From Hyphomonas sp. (GTDB lineage: Bacteria; Pseudomonadota; Alphaproteobacteria; Caulobacterales; Hyphomonadaceae): a stretch of 64,000 nucleotides of DNA. The stretch is taken from positions 1-64,000 of the forward strand of contig NZ_JAGYJH010000002.1 of NCBI RefSeq assembly GCF_018402285.1. The letters run 5' to 3'. A program made the translations under genes and the position numbers. Of the stretch, positions 1 through 8,531 are shown in pieces (the stretch's first letter is position 1; the number at the start of each line of letters is the position of its first letter). The notes beneath the pieces are model-generated. The model searched no databases, had not been told where the DNA came from, and was given only the letters and a program-made list of their open reading frames with translations.

Positions 1-1
1 C

Positions 2-361
2 TCCTTCCCTTCCTTCCGGGCGTGTTCTGCCCGGGTGATGCCCGGCGCGGAGATGACGATGACGCCTGAGCCCGAAGCGGCCCCCGCGCCGGAAACGCCG
101 GGCGCGTTCGTGCCGGGAACGGGCCGCCTGAGCAGCAAATCCGGCTGCAACCCCTATGGCGCGGGCTATACGCTGTCCGGCGAGGGGGTGAGCTTTGGCG
201 ACGCGTTCTCAACCGAGATGGCCTGTGAGCCGGACCTGAGGGAGCAGGCGCAGGCGTTTCTCGACGCGCTGCGCCATGTGACCGCGATCTCGTTCGATCC
301 GGGTGGGGAGTTGAAGCTGCGCGATTATGAGTTCCGGCAGATCTGTCTCCGGTGCCAGTGA
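2..361 (+). CDS. META-domain (HslJ-like) protein, C-terminal part, cut by left edge
   Basis: The frame is open to the left edge; the first possible internal start is a GTG at 35, so the true start probably lies outside the window. The visible C-terminal ~105 residues fit the META domain seen in HslJ-type envelope proteins: a Gly-Cys-Asn turn, a Tyr-Ser/Thr strand, the Met-Ala-Cys segment near residue 62, a Phe-Leu-Asp-Ala-Leu helix and a final Leu-Lys-Leu-Arg-Asp strand. META proteins are usually periplasmic or lipid-anchored and often linked to stress or antibiotic tolerance, but no reaction is known. The upstream Pro/Ala/Glu-rich stretch looks like a linker after a signal peptide. Family assignment is from pattern only. 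Confidence 0.6.
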   Translation, partial: SFPSFRACSARVMPGAEMTMTPEPEAAPAPETPGAFVPGTGRLSSKSGCNPYGAGYTLSGEGVSFGDAFSTEMACEPDLREQAQAFLDALRHVTAISFDPGGELKLRDYEFRQICLRCQ

Positions 362-449
362 GCCCTGCCCCTCGGGCACCGGTTGACGGGCCGGGCGCCG
401 CTTAGCAATCCTCCTTGCAAAGACACCTATCAGAGGGGCAGGCGGCCAG

Positions 450-1931
450 ATGGGCTCGACGGTCAACAAGGCAACGACACGGATTGCCATTCTCGGCGCG
501 GGGATGAGCGGGCTCGGCGCGGCGGCCAGGCTGAAGCAGGCCGGCTACAGCGTTATCGACATCTTCGAGAAATCTGAAGGCGTGGGCGGCACCTGGCGGG
601 ACAACACCTATCCGGGGTGCGGATGTGATGTGCCCAGCCACCTTTACTCCTATTCTTTCGAGCTTAATCCGGACTGGGACTATAAATGGTCGCTGCAGCC
701 GCAGATCCTCAAATATTTCGAGGATTTTGCCGACAAGTATGATCTGCGCCGGCATTGCCGGTTCAGCACCGAGATCACCGAGTGCAAATGGAGCGACGCG
801 GCCAATACCTGGACGCTGACCGACCGGGCGGGAAAGATCCATACGGCCGATGTCTTGATTTCTGGTCTTGGGCAGCTGAACATTCCGCATACGCCCAATT
901 TTCCGGGACTTGAAACGTTCAGGGGCGCGGCGTTCCATTCGGCGCGGTGGGACCATACGGCGGACCTGAAAGGCAAGACCGTGGCGGTTATAGGAAATGG
1001 TCCGAGCGCGGTGCAATTTGTGCCGGAGATCCAGAAGGTGGTCGGCAGGATGTTGAGCTTTCAGCGCTCGCCGGCCTGGTGCCGCCCGCGCGGGCAGCGG
1101 GCGTATGACGCGAAGGCGAAGAAGTATTTTTCGGGCGCAGACTGGCGGATCAACTGGTACCGTTGGCGCATCCGGGCGTTTGCCGATTTCGGATTTGGGG
1201 CCTTCCTGCAGAAGTCTCCGATGGGGCTTGCGGGCTCGATGAAGAAGATGTGCCAGAAGCATCTTGAGGATCAGGTGAGCGATCCGGTGCTGAGGGAGAA
1301 GCTGACGCCGGACTTCGAGCCCGGCTGCAAACGTATTCTGATCTCGGATGATTATTATCCCGCACTGGCCCAGCCGAATGTCGAGTTGCTGCGCCAGGGC
1401 ATCAAGGCGGTGACGCCGGATGGCGTGATCGGCGAGGATGGCCAGGAACACAAATGCGACGTGATCATCTGGGCGACCGGGTTCCAGTCGACCCAGTTCC
1501 TGACGCCGATGGAGGTTCATGGCCGCAATGGTCTCAGCCTGAACCAGGCCTGGAAGGACGGGGCGGAAGCATTCAAGGGCATGGCGGTGTCCGGCTTCCC
1601 GAACTTCTTCCTGCTCTACGGGCCCAATACCAATCTTGGCCACAACTCCATCATCCTGATGGTGGAGCACCAGATCCATTACATGATCCAGTGTATCGAC
1701 AAGATTGCCGAGAAGGGCGTGGCAGCGATTGACGTGACGCCGTCCGCGATGACGGCGTATAACGTGCGTGTACAGAGTGAAATTGCCAAGACGGTCTGGG
1801 CATCAGACTGTCATAGCTGGTACAAGAACGAGGCCGGAAAGGTGACCAATAACTGGTATGGCAAGACAACCGACTACAAGAAGGAAACCCGGCATCCGGA
1901 CTGGACCGATTTCGAAGTGATGAAAGGCTGA
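450..1931 (+). CDS. Flavin-containing Baeyer-Villiger-type monooxygenase
   Basis: A 493-residue two-dinucleotide-binding flavoprotein. The FAD-binding GAGMSG loop is at about residues 17-22, followed by the GGTW segment and the YPG motif of class B monooxygenases. The Baeyer-Villiger fingerprint (FxGxxxHxxxW, ending in Asp rather than Pro) is at about residues 154-165, and the NADPH loop GNGPSA follows near 178. Such enzymes insert one oxygen from O2 into ketones (or oxidise heteroatoms) using NADPH in the cytoplasm. The start ATG at 450 precedes MGSTVNKATTRIAILGAG. It is followed by a strong bidirectional terminator. The substrate cannot be read from sequence; the nearby CoA-degradation genes suggest catabolism of ketones or terpenoid/steroid-like compounds (inference). 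Confidence 0.88.
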   Translation: MGSTVNKATTRIAILGAGMSGLGAAARLKQAGYSVIDIFEKSEGVGGTWRDNTYPGCGCDVPSHLYSYSFELNPDWDYKWSLQPQILKYFEDFADKYDLRRHCRFSTEITECKWSDAANTWTLTDRAGKIHTADVLISGLGQLNIPHTPNFPGLETFRGAAFHSARWDHTADLKGKTVAVIGNGPSAVQFVPEIQKVVGRMLSFQRSPAWCRPRGQRAYDAKAKKYFSGADWRINWYRWRIRAFADFGFGAFLQKSPMGLAGSMKKMCQKHLEDQVSDPVLREKLTPDFEPGCKRILISDDYYPALAQPNVELLRQGIKAVTPDGVIGEDGQEHKCDVIIWATGFQSTQFLTPMEVHGRNGLSLNQAWKDGAEAFKGMAVSGFPNFFLLYGPNTNLGHNSIILMVEHQIHYMIQCIDKIAEKGVAAIDVTPSAMTAYNVRVQSEIAKTVWASDCHSWYKNEAGKVTNNWYGKTTDYKKETRHPDWTDFEVMKG

Positions 1932-1948
1932 CCCTCTCGCCCGACAAG

Positions 1949-1978
1949 AAAAAGCCCCCTCCGAGGAGGGGGCTTTTT
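1949..1978. terminator. Bidirectional intrinsic terminator
   Basis: A nearly perfect hairpin with arms of 14 bases, GC-rich in the middle and flanked by five A on the left and five T on the right. It lies between the convergent monooxygenase and crotonase genes and abuts the crotonase stop codon, so it can serve both strands. Confidence 0.9.
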
Positions 1979-1979
1979 G

Positions 1980-2825
1980 TTACATCGGCTCTGTGCGGAC
2001 GGGGGCAAGGTCGGGGTAGACCGGCTCGCGCTTCTCCACCCTGGCAGAGAAAGCTTCGGCCATGTGGGGCGGCGGGAACATCGCGGCGTTCCAGACGCCG
2101 ATATAGTCGAGCGTGTCGGCGGTATTGTGGTCGCGCCCGTAATTGATCAGGACTTTCGAGCCGGTGACGGCGAGGGGGTTTTTCGAGGCGATCTCGCGGG
2201 CCGTGGCCAGGACGCCGGCGATGAGCTCTTCATGCGTGTCGTAGATGTCGTTGACGAGGCCGATTTCCTTGGCCTTGACGGCATCGATCCGGCGGCCGGT
2301 ATAGGCGAGTTCCTTCACCCAGCCTTCGGGGATGTAGCGCTGGAGGCGCGGGAAGGTACCGACATCGGCGGTCATCGCGATGTTGATTTCCATGATGCAG
2401 AAATAGGCGTCTTTGGTGCACCAGCGTATGTCGCCTGCGGTGATCATGTCGATAGCGCCGCCGATGACTGCGCCGTGGCAGGCGAAGAGGACCGGCACGC
2501 GGGCTTCTTCCATGCAGTTGAAGGATTGCTGGATGGCTTTGACATTGGAGCGGAAGGCCTCGGCAGAGACGTAGCGGTCATGCTCGGCGGCGGGGCGGGG
2601 GGCGGTGAAGACAGACGTGTCCATGCCGGCGGAGAAATGCTTGCCGGTGGAGGAGATGACGATGACGCGGGCGAGGGCATTGTTGTCGATCGCGCGGACG
2701 ATTTCGGGCAGTTCGTTCCAGAACGCCTTGTTCATCGTGTTCATCGCCTCTGGGCGCGACATCTGGATGTGGGCAACCTTGTCCTCGATGGTCACCTTGA
2801 AGGCTTCGTAGGTGTCTTTCAGCAT
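1980..2825 (-). CDS. Enoyl-CoA hydratase/isomerase family (dienoyl-CoA isomerase-like)
   Basis: A 281-residue crotonase. The start at 2825 (MLKDTYEAF) is chosen because a GGAGGAG ribosome site lies just upstream; an in-frame ATG at 2867 would add an unlikely extension. The crotonase oxyanion-hole segments are present: the FSAGMD loop and the HGAVIGGAID loop. The later segment EINIAMTADVGTFPRL resembles the corresponding part of ECH1-type delta3,5-delta2,4-dienoyl-CoA isomerases, where an Asp in this stretch is catalytic. It probably processes unsaturated fatty acyl-CoA during beta-oxidation. It is the only gene on this strand here and ends at the shared terminator. Exact substrate unknown. 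Confidence 0.85.
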   Translation of the reverse strand: MLKDTYEAFKVTIEDKVAHIQMSRPEAMNTMNKAFWNELPEIVRAIDNNALARVIVISSTGKHFSAGMDTSVFTAPRPAAEHDRYVSAEAFRSNVKAIQQSFNCMEEARVPVLFACHGAVIGGAIDMITAGDIRWCTKDAYFCIMEINIAMTADVGTFPRLQRYIPEGWVKELAYTGRRIDAVKAKEIGLVNDIYDTHEELIAGVLATAREIASKNPLAVTGSKVLINYGRDHNTADTLDYIGVWNAAMFPPPHMAEAFSARVEKREPVYPDLAPVRTEPM

Positions 2826-2968
2826 GGGTGTCTCCTCCGTTTGGGCATAAGTGTAGCAGGCGGGCACGGCGGGGCGAGGGGTGACGCCGGGGGAGGCGGC
2901 TCCATTGCCGTGGCGCCCGAAAACGCTAGTCCTTACTGTCAGGCAATGCCCAGGGCAGAGGAGCGCCT

Positions 2969-3205
2969 ATGTATCGAAACAAAGCCGTGCTGGAGGCTGT
3001 CCTTCGGGTTCTGCGCGAGCGAAAATTGTCATTGGACGAATGGGAAGAAACCATTGGCTGGCCAAAGGGAACCCTATTGGCATCGCTGCAGCCCCCCGAT
3101 GAACTCAGCATCAACCGGAACATCAAGCTCCCTGCCGAAAAACTCGGAATTGACGGGGCCGCCTTTTTTGAACAGGTCAGGCGGATTGATGCGGAACTTG
3201 ACTAG
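2969..3205 (+). CDS. Small hypothetical protein, possible helix-turn-helix
   Basis: A 78-residue protein starting with [17 protein letters not shown], preceded by a GAGGAG ribosome site about 8 bases upstream. It is mostly helical and charged, and the middle segment ([15 protein letters not shown]) could form a helix-turn-helix like those of small Xre-type proteins, but no family is recognised. Its stop overlaps the stop of the convergent gpsA gene by a few bases. Codon use and GC match the neighbours, so the gene seems resident rather than recently acquired. Confidence 0.6.
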   Translation: MYRNKAVLEAVLRVLRERKLSLDEWEETIGWPKGTLLASLQPPDELSINRNIKLPAEKLGIDGAAFFEQVRRIDAELD

Positions 3206-4218
3206 CTCGGGCGATTGACCGCCTCAGCCTTTACCGGGCGCATCAGCAGGGCGGTGATGGCCTCGTCCACGGTGATTTCACCTTCTATGACGGCGGCGAC
3301 GGCTTGGCAGATGGGCATTTCGATGCCGTGCGCGCGGGCAAGGCGGCGCAGGACCGGGGCGGTGGCGACGCCTTCGGTGACAGCGTTGCGGGCGGCGAGG
3401 ATGCCGACGAGGGGCTCGCCCTTTCCGAGCGCCATGCCGAGGGACATGTTGCGGCTTGTTTCCGACGAGCAGGTGAGGACGAGATCGCCGAGGCCGGAGA
3501 GGCCGGTGAGGGTTTCAGCTTCTGCGCCGAGGGCGAGAGCGAGGCGCGTCATCTCGGCATAGCCGCGCGCAATGAGGGCGGCATGTGCCGAACGGCCGAG
3601 GCCTTTGCCGAGGGCAATGCCGCAGGCGATGGCAAGGACGTTTTTCACCGAGCCGCCAATCTCCGCCCCCAGAAGGTCCGTACCCAGATAGGGCCGGAAG
3701 GTGGGCGTGGAGATGGCCTGGATCAACTCGGCGCCGACGCGGGTATCTTCGATGGCGAGGGTAACGGCTGTGGGCAGGCCCCTGGCAACATCGATGGCAA
3801 AGCTGGGGCCGGACATGACGGCGGGTATGGCTTCGGGCAGCTCATCCTTCAAAACCTGCGTCATGAATTCGCCGGTGGCCAGTTCGATGCCCTTGGAGCA
3901 GAGGACGACGGGTGTGCCGGGGCGCAGGCTGGCGCGCAGGGCGCGAAGGGTCGTACGGGTGTGCTGGGCCGGGGCGACGGCGAAGATCACGTCAGCTGCG
4001 CCGAGGTCTTCCAGCTTGTTGGTGGCGCGGATTTCCGGCTTCAGGAGCACGCCCTTGAGGAAGGCGGTGTTCTCGCGCGAGTTGTTGATCGTGGTGGCGA
4101 CCTCAGGCTCCAGCGCCCAGAGATGCACGGTCTGGCCGTCGCGGGCCAGCATCTGGGCGATGGCAGTGCCCCAGGCGCCCGCGCCGATGACGCCGAATGT
4201 CTTGAAGTGTGTCGTCAT
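3202..4218 (-). CDS. gpsA: Glycerol-3-phosphate dehydrogenase [NAD(P)+]
   Basis: Converts dihydroxyacetone phosphate to sn-glycerol 3-phosphate, the backbone for phospholipids, in the cytoplasm. The 338-residue product starts at [19 protein letters not shown] (4218); the Rossmann GAGAWGTA loop lies at about residues 10-17. Family motifs seen include a VLCSKGIE segment, the VMSGPSFA segment, and the [15 protein letters not shown] helix carrying the catalytic Lys. The later [11 protein letters not shown] motif is typical of GpsA. Length matches the family (~330). An upstream in-frame ATG at 4254 exists but would add 12 unconserved residues. It sits directly downstream of a membrane-protein gene on the same strand. 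Confidence 0.95.
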   Translation of the reverse strand: MTTHFKTFGVIGAGAWGTAIAQMLARDGQTVHLWALEPEVATTINNSRENTAFLKGVLLKPEIRATNKLEDLGAADVIFAVAPAQHTRTTLRALRASLRPGTPVVLCSKGIELATGEFMTQVLKDELPEAIPAVMSGPSFAIDVARGLPTAVTLAIEDTRVGAELIQAISTPTFRPYLGTDLLGAEIGGSVKNVLAIACGIALGKGLGRSAHAALIARGYAEMTRLALALGAEAETLTGLSGLGDLVLTCSSETSRNMSLGMALGKGEPLVGILAARNAVTEGVATAPVLRRLARAHGIEMPICQAVAAVIEGEITVDEAITALLMRPVKAEAVNRPS

Positions 4219-4263
4219 GGAAAGCTGTTTGGCGGAAGCTGCGGCTTGCAGCAAGGTGCTGGT

Positions 4264-5004
4264 TCAGCCGATCAATGATAAAGTCTGACCCAGAATAACT
4301 GCCGCGCCCGCCACAAGGGTCAGATGCCAGAGGAAGATTTGCCGGAAGTCGTAAACAGTCTGGCCCTCCCATGTGCCGTGGGCCTCTGTAACCATGCTGG
4401 CAAAGTCGGTGAGTTCGCGACGGGGAACTGAAGAAGAAATGCTCTCACCTTCCGGACCTGGGCCATCGACCACGAAGGGGGTCTTGAGCCGATAGAGCGC
4501 CATAAGCGGCCAGAACAGCCGGACGAATCCGTCCCGCGTGATCCTCGGCAGGCTCAGCAGCAGGGAATCGACGCGTCCCCTGGTTATCCACTCCCAGAAG
4601 AGTTTCCATCGATCCGAGTTGCCATTCTCGACTGCCACGAGATCATCTTTCTCGGCCCGGGACCAAGTGTTTCCGATAGACAGGTAAAGGGCAAACGCGT
4701 CTGCTAGCCAGAGCGGAAACGACACACCGTATCGCAGCAAGACGTCGCCCAGCTGATCCAGCGCGTCTTCTTGGGTTTCGACAATCCTGAGTGCCAGTCC
4801 CTCCAATTCAATCAAGTCCGCCAGATTGAGGTATTTGATCACCGAGATGGCTGCGAGAAGAAACAGGGGAAACCCCAGAATGGAAAAGATGCTGCGAAAC
4901 GCGCGGCGTATGGACGGCCAGACCGACCCTGCAAGTAATTGAAGTTTCGTGGGAGCCTCTTTCACCAGCTCAGCGGAGCGAACCGTTTCCATGTCTTTGT
5001 TCAT
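4264..5004 (-). CDS. Hypothetical membrane protein
   Basis: A 246-residue protein with no family I recognise. Hydrophobic stretches are seen near residues 37-60 (SIFSILGFPLFLLAAISVI), 90-110 (SFPLWLADAFALYLSIG), 158-172 and the C-terminal 222-245 (LWHLTLVAGAAVILG), so it probably spans the inner membrane with cytosolic charged loops. The N-terminus (MNKDMETVRSAEL) is soluble and there is no cleavable signal. It lies between the thiolase-like gene and gpsA on the same strand with small gaps, so co-transcription is possible. Its GC content looks slightly lower than the flanking genes. Confidence 0.6.
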   Translation of the reverse strand: MNKDMETVRSAELVKEAPTKLQLLAGSVWPSIRRAFRSIFSILGFPLFLLAAISVIKYLNLADLIELEGLALRIVETQEDALDQLGDVLLRYGVSFPLWLADAFALYLSIGNTWSRAEKDDLVAVENGNSDRWKLFWEWITRGRVDSLLLSLPRITRDGFVRLFWPLMALYRLKTPFVVDGPGPEGESISSSVPRRELTDFASMVTEAHGTWEGQTVYDFRQIFLWHLTLVAGAAVILGQTLSLIG

Positions 5005-5018
5005 CGCGCGTAACAGGT

Positions 5019-6536
5019 TCAGACGAAGACGAAAGTGCCTTGTTCGCCATCTACCAAGACGGCGACCTTGCGGCCCACGGGGCTGGCGTCTTCGCGCAGA
5101 ACGGCCAGCGTGGCCGCGTCGGCATTGTTGGCGAGGGCGCGGCGGCCGTCGGCGAGGCGGGCGAAGATGATGCCGCGTTCGGGGCCTTCCTTGCCATGTG
5201 TGACGGTGAAGGTTTCGAGCGTGGCGTCGCAGTTTTCCGTGGCGATTTCAACCTGGCTTTCCGGTTTGGCGCCTTTCTCGGCGGGGGTGAATTTCGCCGG
5301 TCTGGTGGTGGAGTAGACGCCGGCGGCTTCCTTTGTCATCCAGCCGCCATTGGCGAGGACGAGGCCGGTATTACCGGGGCTCTGGCGCAGCGTAGCGACC
5401 ATCTCGGCTATTCCGTGCAGGGAGTAGTTGTTGCCTGGGCCGCCGAAGAAGGGCAGGCCGCCTGTGAGGGTGAGGGGGCGCTTGTCGGTTTTCCAGTCCA
5501 GCCCAAGGGCGGCAGCGCCGGAGAATACCGCGCAGGGGAAGCAGGAATAAAGATCAAGGTGGTGGATGTCTGCGCTGGTTTTTCCCGCTTGCGCGAGGGC
5601 GCGGGAGACGGCGGTTTCCATCGCCCAGGAGCGGTCGAGCACCGGGCGCACGGAGATATGATCATCACCCGCTTCGCCCCCGCCATGGAGGTAGACGCGT
5701 TTTGCTTCCGGCACGCCGAGTTCGTCTGCCTTTGAAGAGGAGACGATGATCGCGGCGGCGCCCTGGTTGACCGCGTCCTGGGCGATGAACCATTTCAGGA
5801 AGGGGTCTGCATACTCATAGTTTTCGCGGGAAGGCGTGGAGAGGAACTCGACCGAATGCTCCTGCGGGAATTGCGACCAGGGGTTTTTCGCGGCGACGGC
5901 GGAGAAGGGCTGGAAGAGTTCCGCCATGGCCTTGCGCTGACCGGAGCGGCTGCGGCCTTCGCGGGCGGCGATGGCGTTTTCGAACAGGCCGTAGAAGTAA
6001 GCGGGCGTGACGAGGCCGTGCTTGATCTCGCCGCGCGTCAGCATCATCGGTCCAAGGCCGCGGTCTTCGTAGGCGCGGGCGTCCTCGTCGGCCCAGTTGA
6101 TCTCCACGCCATGCTTGCGGGCGCCCTTGGAGGCGCGGTTTGCCTCCGATCCGGAGACGAGGACGGCTTCGAACTCGCCTTCATGAATGCGGCGGGCAAA
6201 CTCGTTGACGAGGGCCTGGGGGCTCTGGCCGCCGACGGTTTCGTAGAGAAGATAGGCGGGGTTTGTGCCGGTTTCGCGCGCCAGCGTGCCGGGCAGGTTT
6301 GTGTTGTGGCCGTGGGGGTGGCGGTCGCCGGGGACAGAATCCTCGAAGATGCGCACCACCGCGAGGGCATCGATGGCGGCGGCAATGCCAGGCGCGCCGG
6401 TGTCGGCGAGGGCGGCCTTGGAGGCGTCTGCCATGAGGGAGAGGGGCGAGGGGGCGCCGGGAGCGCCCTGCTTGCCATCCCACTGGCTCATCGCCTGGCC
6501 AACGCCGATCAGGACCGGAAAATCACCTTTTGCCAT
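5019..6536 (-). CDS. Thiolase-like acetyl-CoA acetyltransferase family protein lacking the usual nucleophile Cys
   Basis: A 505-residue thiolase-superfamily protein of the long SCP-x-like group with an extra C-terminal domain. It starts MAKGDFPVLIGVGQ. At the site where thiolases carry the acyl-accepting Cys, this protein reads VGGQSPQAL (Ser about residue 105). A DLYSCFPC segment and a Gly-rich GGPGNNYSLHG loop with the conserved His follow in the second half. Classical members cleave 3-ketoacyl-CoA; this subgroup may instead act as an aldolase or condensing enzyme, or require a partner such as a DUF35 protein. No DUF35 gene is next to it. Assignment to the superfamily is firm, the reaction is not. 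Confidence 0.8.
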   Translation of the reverse strand: MAKGDFPVLIGVGQAMSQWDGKQGAPGAPSPLSLMADASKAALADTGAPGIAAAIDALAVVRIFEDSVPGDRHPHGHNTNLPGTLARETGTNPAYLLYETVGGQSPQALVNEFARRIHEGEFEAVLVSGSEANRASKGARKHGVEINWADEDARAYEDRGLGPMMLTRGEIKHGLVTPAYFYGLFENAIAAREGRSRSGQRKAMAELFQPFSAVAAKNPWSQFPQEHSVEFLSTPSRENYEYADPFLKWFIAQDAVNQGAAAIIVSSSKADELGVPEAKRVYLHGGGEAGDDHISVRPVLDRSWAMETAVSRALAQAGKTSADIHHLDLYSCFPCAVFSGAAALGLDWKTDKRPLTLTGGLPFFGGPGNNYSLHGIAEMVATLRQSPGNTGLVLANGGWMTKEAAGVYSTTRPAKFTPAEKGAKPESQVEIATENCDATLETFTVTHGKEGPERGIIFARLADGRRALANNADAATLAVLREDASPVGRKVAVLVDGEQGTFVFV

Positions 6537-6658
6537 TGCCCGCGCTCCTCACATCCAAACAGGTCAGAGGCCGGTTTAACGCGCAGGAGCGTGGCAGGGG
6601 AGCCCCGACGCAGGGGAAGGACTGCGCCGGGGCGCAGGAGCTGACAGCGGCGCTGTTT

Positions 6659-7657
6659 TCAGGGGTTGGCGCGGATGAAGGCAATGATGGCGTCGCTGAA
6701 AGCTTCGGGCCGGTGTTCCTGCAGGAAGTGGCCGCCGCCGGAGATGGTGACGTGGTTCTGGCCCTTGGCGCCGGGGATACGGGTCTGGAACGCCGCTTCG
6801 CCGCCCTTGGTGACGGGATCGTCGTCAGCGAAGGCGGTGAGCACGGGCTTTTCGAACTTTTCCAGAACGGCCCAGGCCGCGTCGTTCTTGGCGCGTTCCT
6901 CTGCGCCATGGGGCATGAGAGGCACGAGGGAGGGGAAACGGCGGGCACCAGCGAGATAGGTTTCGTCCGGGAACGGAGATTCATAGCCATTCAGAACGGC
7001 GTTATCCGAAATGTCAGAGAGGAGGCCGAAGACATCGCGCACGGAAAAGTCAGGGGCCTCGGCGGCGTATTTGACCCAGAAGAGGAAAGCGCCGGGTGCG
7101 CCGGAGCGGAAGGCGTCGCCAACATCTTTCGCGCTGGGCACGGGCACCTGCGGATAGAGCATGCCCAGCATTTCCGACATCTGCGGGGCAAGCTGTCTGG
7201 AATCCGGCAGGCCAGTATTGGCCACGACCAGGCGCTTGAAACGATCCGGGTGTATTCCTGCCAGGCGCAGGCCGAGAAGCCCGCCCCAGTCCTGACAGAC
7301 GAGGGTGAGGCCTGTGAGGTCCAGCGCCAGCATCCATTGTTCCAGCCAGTCGACATGGCCGGAATAGGAATAGTCTTCGATGGCGCCCGGCTTGTCGGAT
7401 TTTCCGAACCCGATGAGGTCTGGCGCCAGGACGCGGTATCCGGCAGCCGTCAGCAGGGGGATCATCTTGCGGTAAAGGAAGCTCCAGGAGGGTTGGCCGT
7501 GGAGGCAGAGGAGGATCTCACCGTCATTGGGGCCTTCATCAAGATAGTGCATCCGCAGGGGCGTGCCGTCTGGCGCTGTGACGGTCAGATAATGCGGGGC
7601 GAAGGGGTAATCCGGCAGTCCTTCAAACCGTTCGTCCGGTGTCCGCATGACCTTCAT
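6659..7657 (-). CDS. Alpha/beta hydrolase, haloalkane dehalogenase-like (HLD-I type)
   Basis: A 332-residue alpha/beta hydrolase. The oxyanion segment HGQPSWSFLYRKMIP (residues ~54-68) and the nucleophile elbow VCQDWGGLLG (Asp in place of Ser, followed by the halide-binding Trp) match haloalkane dehalogenases of subfamily I such as DhlA/DhmA. The later FADDDPVT (acid) and GGGHFLQEH (base His) complete a plausible Asp-Asp-His triad. Such enzymes hydrolyse carbon-halogen bonds to alcohols; some relatives act on other leaving groups. The start at 7657 has a GGGAG site upstream. It follows, on the same strand, a LysE-type exporter gene and precedes the thiolase-like gene. Confidence 0.85.
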   Translation of the reverse strand: MKVMRTPDERFEGLPDYPFAPHYLTVTAPDGTPLRMHYLDEGPNDGEILLCLHGQPSWSFLYRKMIPLLTAAGYRVLAPDLIGFGKSDKPGAIEDYSYSGHVDWLEQWMLALDLTGLTLVCQDWGGLLGLRLAGIHPDRFKRLVVANTGLPDSRQLAPQMSEMLGMLYPQVPVPSAKDVGDAFRSGAPGAFLFWVKYAAEAPDFSVRDVFGLLSDISDNAVLNGYESPFPDETYLAGARRFPSLVPLMPHGAEERAKNDAAWAVLEKFEKPVLTAFADDDPVTKGGEAAFQTRIPGAKGQNHVTISGGGHFLQEHRPEAFSDAIIAFIRANP

Positions 7658-7759
7658 TTTCTATCGCTCCCAGCCCTGGTGCCGCATGTATTGACATTAT
7701 TCGTGCCATTTCTTGGGCAGGGCGGCAACAGGAAAGTTTTCAGGCGTTGGAAGCGGGCG

Positions 7760-8407
7760 TTAGGGCGCCAGCAGCAGGAGGGCGCCGGCGCAGAGGACAA
7801 GGCCGGTGAGGGCTTCGATGCTCCCGCGGACGGCGGGGCGGGCGAGGAAACGGCTGGCGCGGGCGGCGGCGCTGGTGATGAGGGCGAAGAAGGCGAGGCC
7901 AAAGGCGCAGTGGATGAGAGCGAGACCCGCGCCGAAGGCGATGAGGCCGGCCGGGGCTAAATGATCCTTCGGAAGGAACTGGGGCAGGAAGCTTGCATAG
8001 AAGAGGCCGACCTTGGGGTTGAGAAAATTGGTCGTCAGACCCCGGATGAACCAGTTGGGCTGGTGGGCGGTTTCGGCGCTGACTTTATCTGGGGATTTAT
8101 GGTGGCGGAGCGTCTGGTACGCCGACCAGACCATCCGGGCGCCGAGCCAGAGGACATAGAGCGCGCCGGCTATGGGCAGGGCCTGGTAGGCAAGGGACGA
8201 GAGGGCGGCGAGGGAGCCGAGCCCGGCGGCGGCAGCCAAGCCCCAGACAAGGACGCCCAGCGTGATGCCTGCGCCCGCGACCATACCCTTGCGGGGGCCT
8301 TCGACAGCGGCTGTGCGCAGAACCAGGGCGGTGTCCAGGCCGGGCGTCAGCGTCAGCAGCAGGGCGGCCACGCAGAAGGAGAGGATGGCGGTTACGGGGT
8401 CCGTCAC
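7760..8407 (-). CDS. LysE/RhtB family amino-acid exporter
   Basis: An inner-membrane protein of the LysE/RhtB superfamily that exports amino acids or related metabolites. I chose the GTG at 8407 (VTDPVTAILSF), giving ~215 residues, the normal family length; an upstream in-frame ATG at 8593 would add a hydrophilic 62-residue extension never seen in the family. Family marks are the LLTLTPGLDTALVLRTA helix near the N-terminus (LTPGPD signature, here LTPGLD), the GxxLG...VWG segment, and the NFLNPKVGLFYASFLPQF segment. About six transmembrane helices are expected. A palindrome lies just upstream of this start. Confidence 0.85.
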   Translation of the reverse strand: MTDPVTAILSFCVAALLLTLTPGLDTALVLRTAAVEGPRKGMVAGAGITLGVLVWGLAAAAGLGSLAALSSLAYQALPIAGALYVLWLGARMVWSAYQTLRHHKSPDKVSAETAHQPNWFIRGLTTNFLNPKVGLFYASFLPQFLPKDHLAPAGLIAFGAGLALIHCAFGLAFFALITSAAARASRFLARPAVRGSIEALTGLVLCAGALLLLAP

Positions 8408-8415
8408 CGGGAGTT

Positions 8416-8437
8416 TTCCGGGCCGGTTAGCCCGGAA
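8416..8437. promoter_or_regulatory. Palindrome between divergent lysE-type and FAD-monooxygenase genes
   Basis: Perfect 8-base arms (TTCCGGGC / GCCCGGAA) with a 6-base spacer, in the leader between divergent genes. It could be an operator or an mRNA hairpin in the exporter leader. No regulator gene adjoins, so the function is a guess. Confidence 0.3.
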
Positions 8438-8531
8438 GAAATTGGCCTCTCGTTCCCCTCGGTCATGTTTGACAGCCTCCTTCAGGCGATGATGATTGGC
8501 TAACACAGATAAAGAAGTATTGGGGAGCCTC

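Noticed and set aside
402-1679. Long minus-strand open frame of 425 codons
   Set aside because: It lies wholly opposite the monooxygenase gene, has no domain, and is a by-product of GC-rich codon use.
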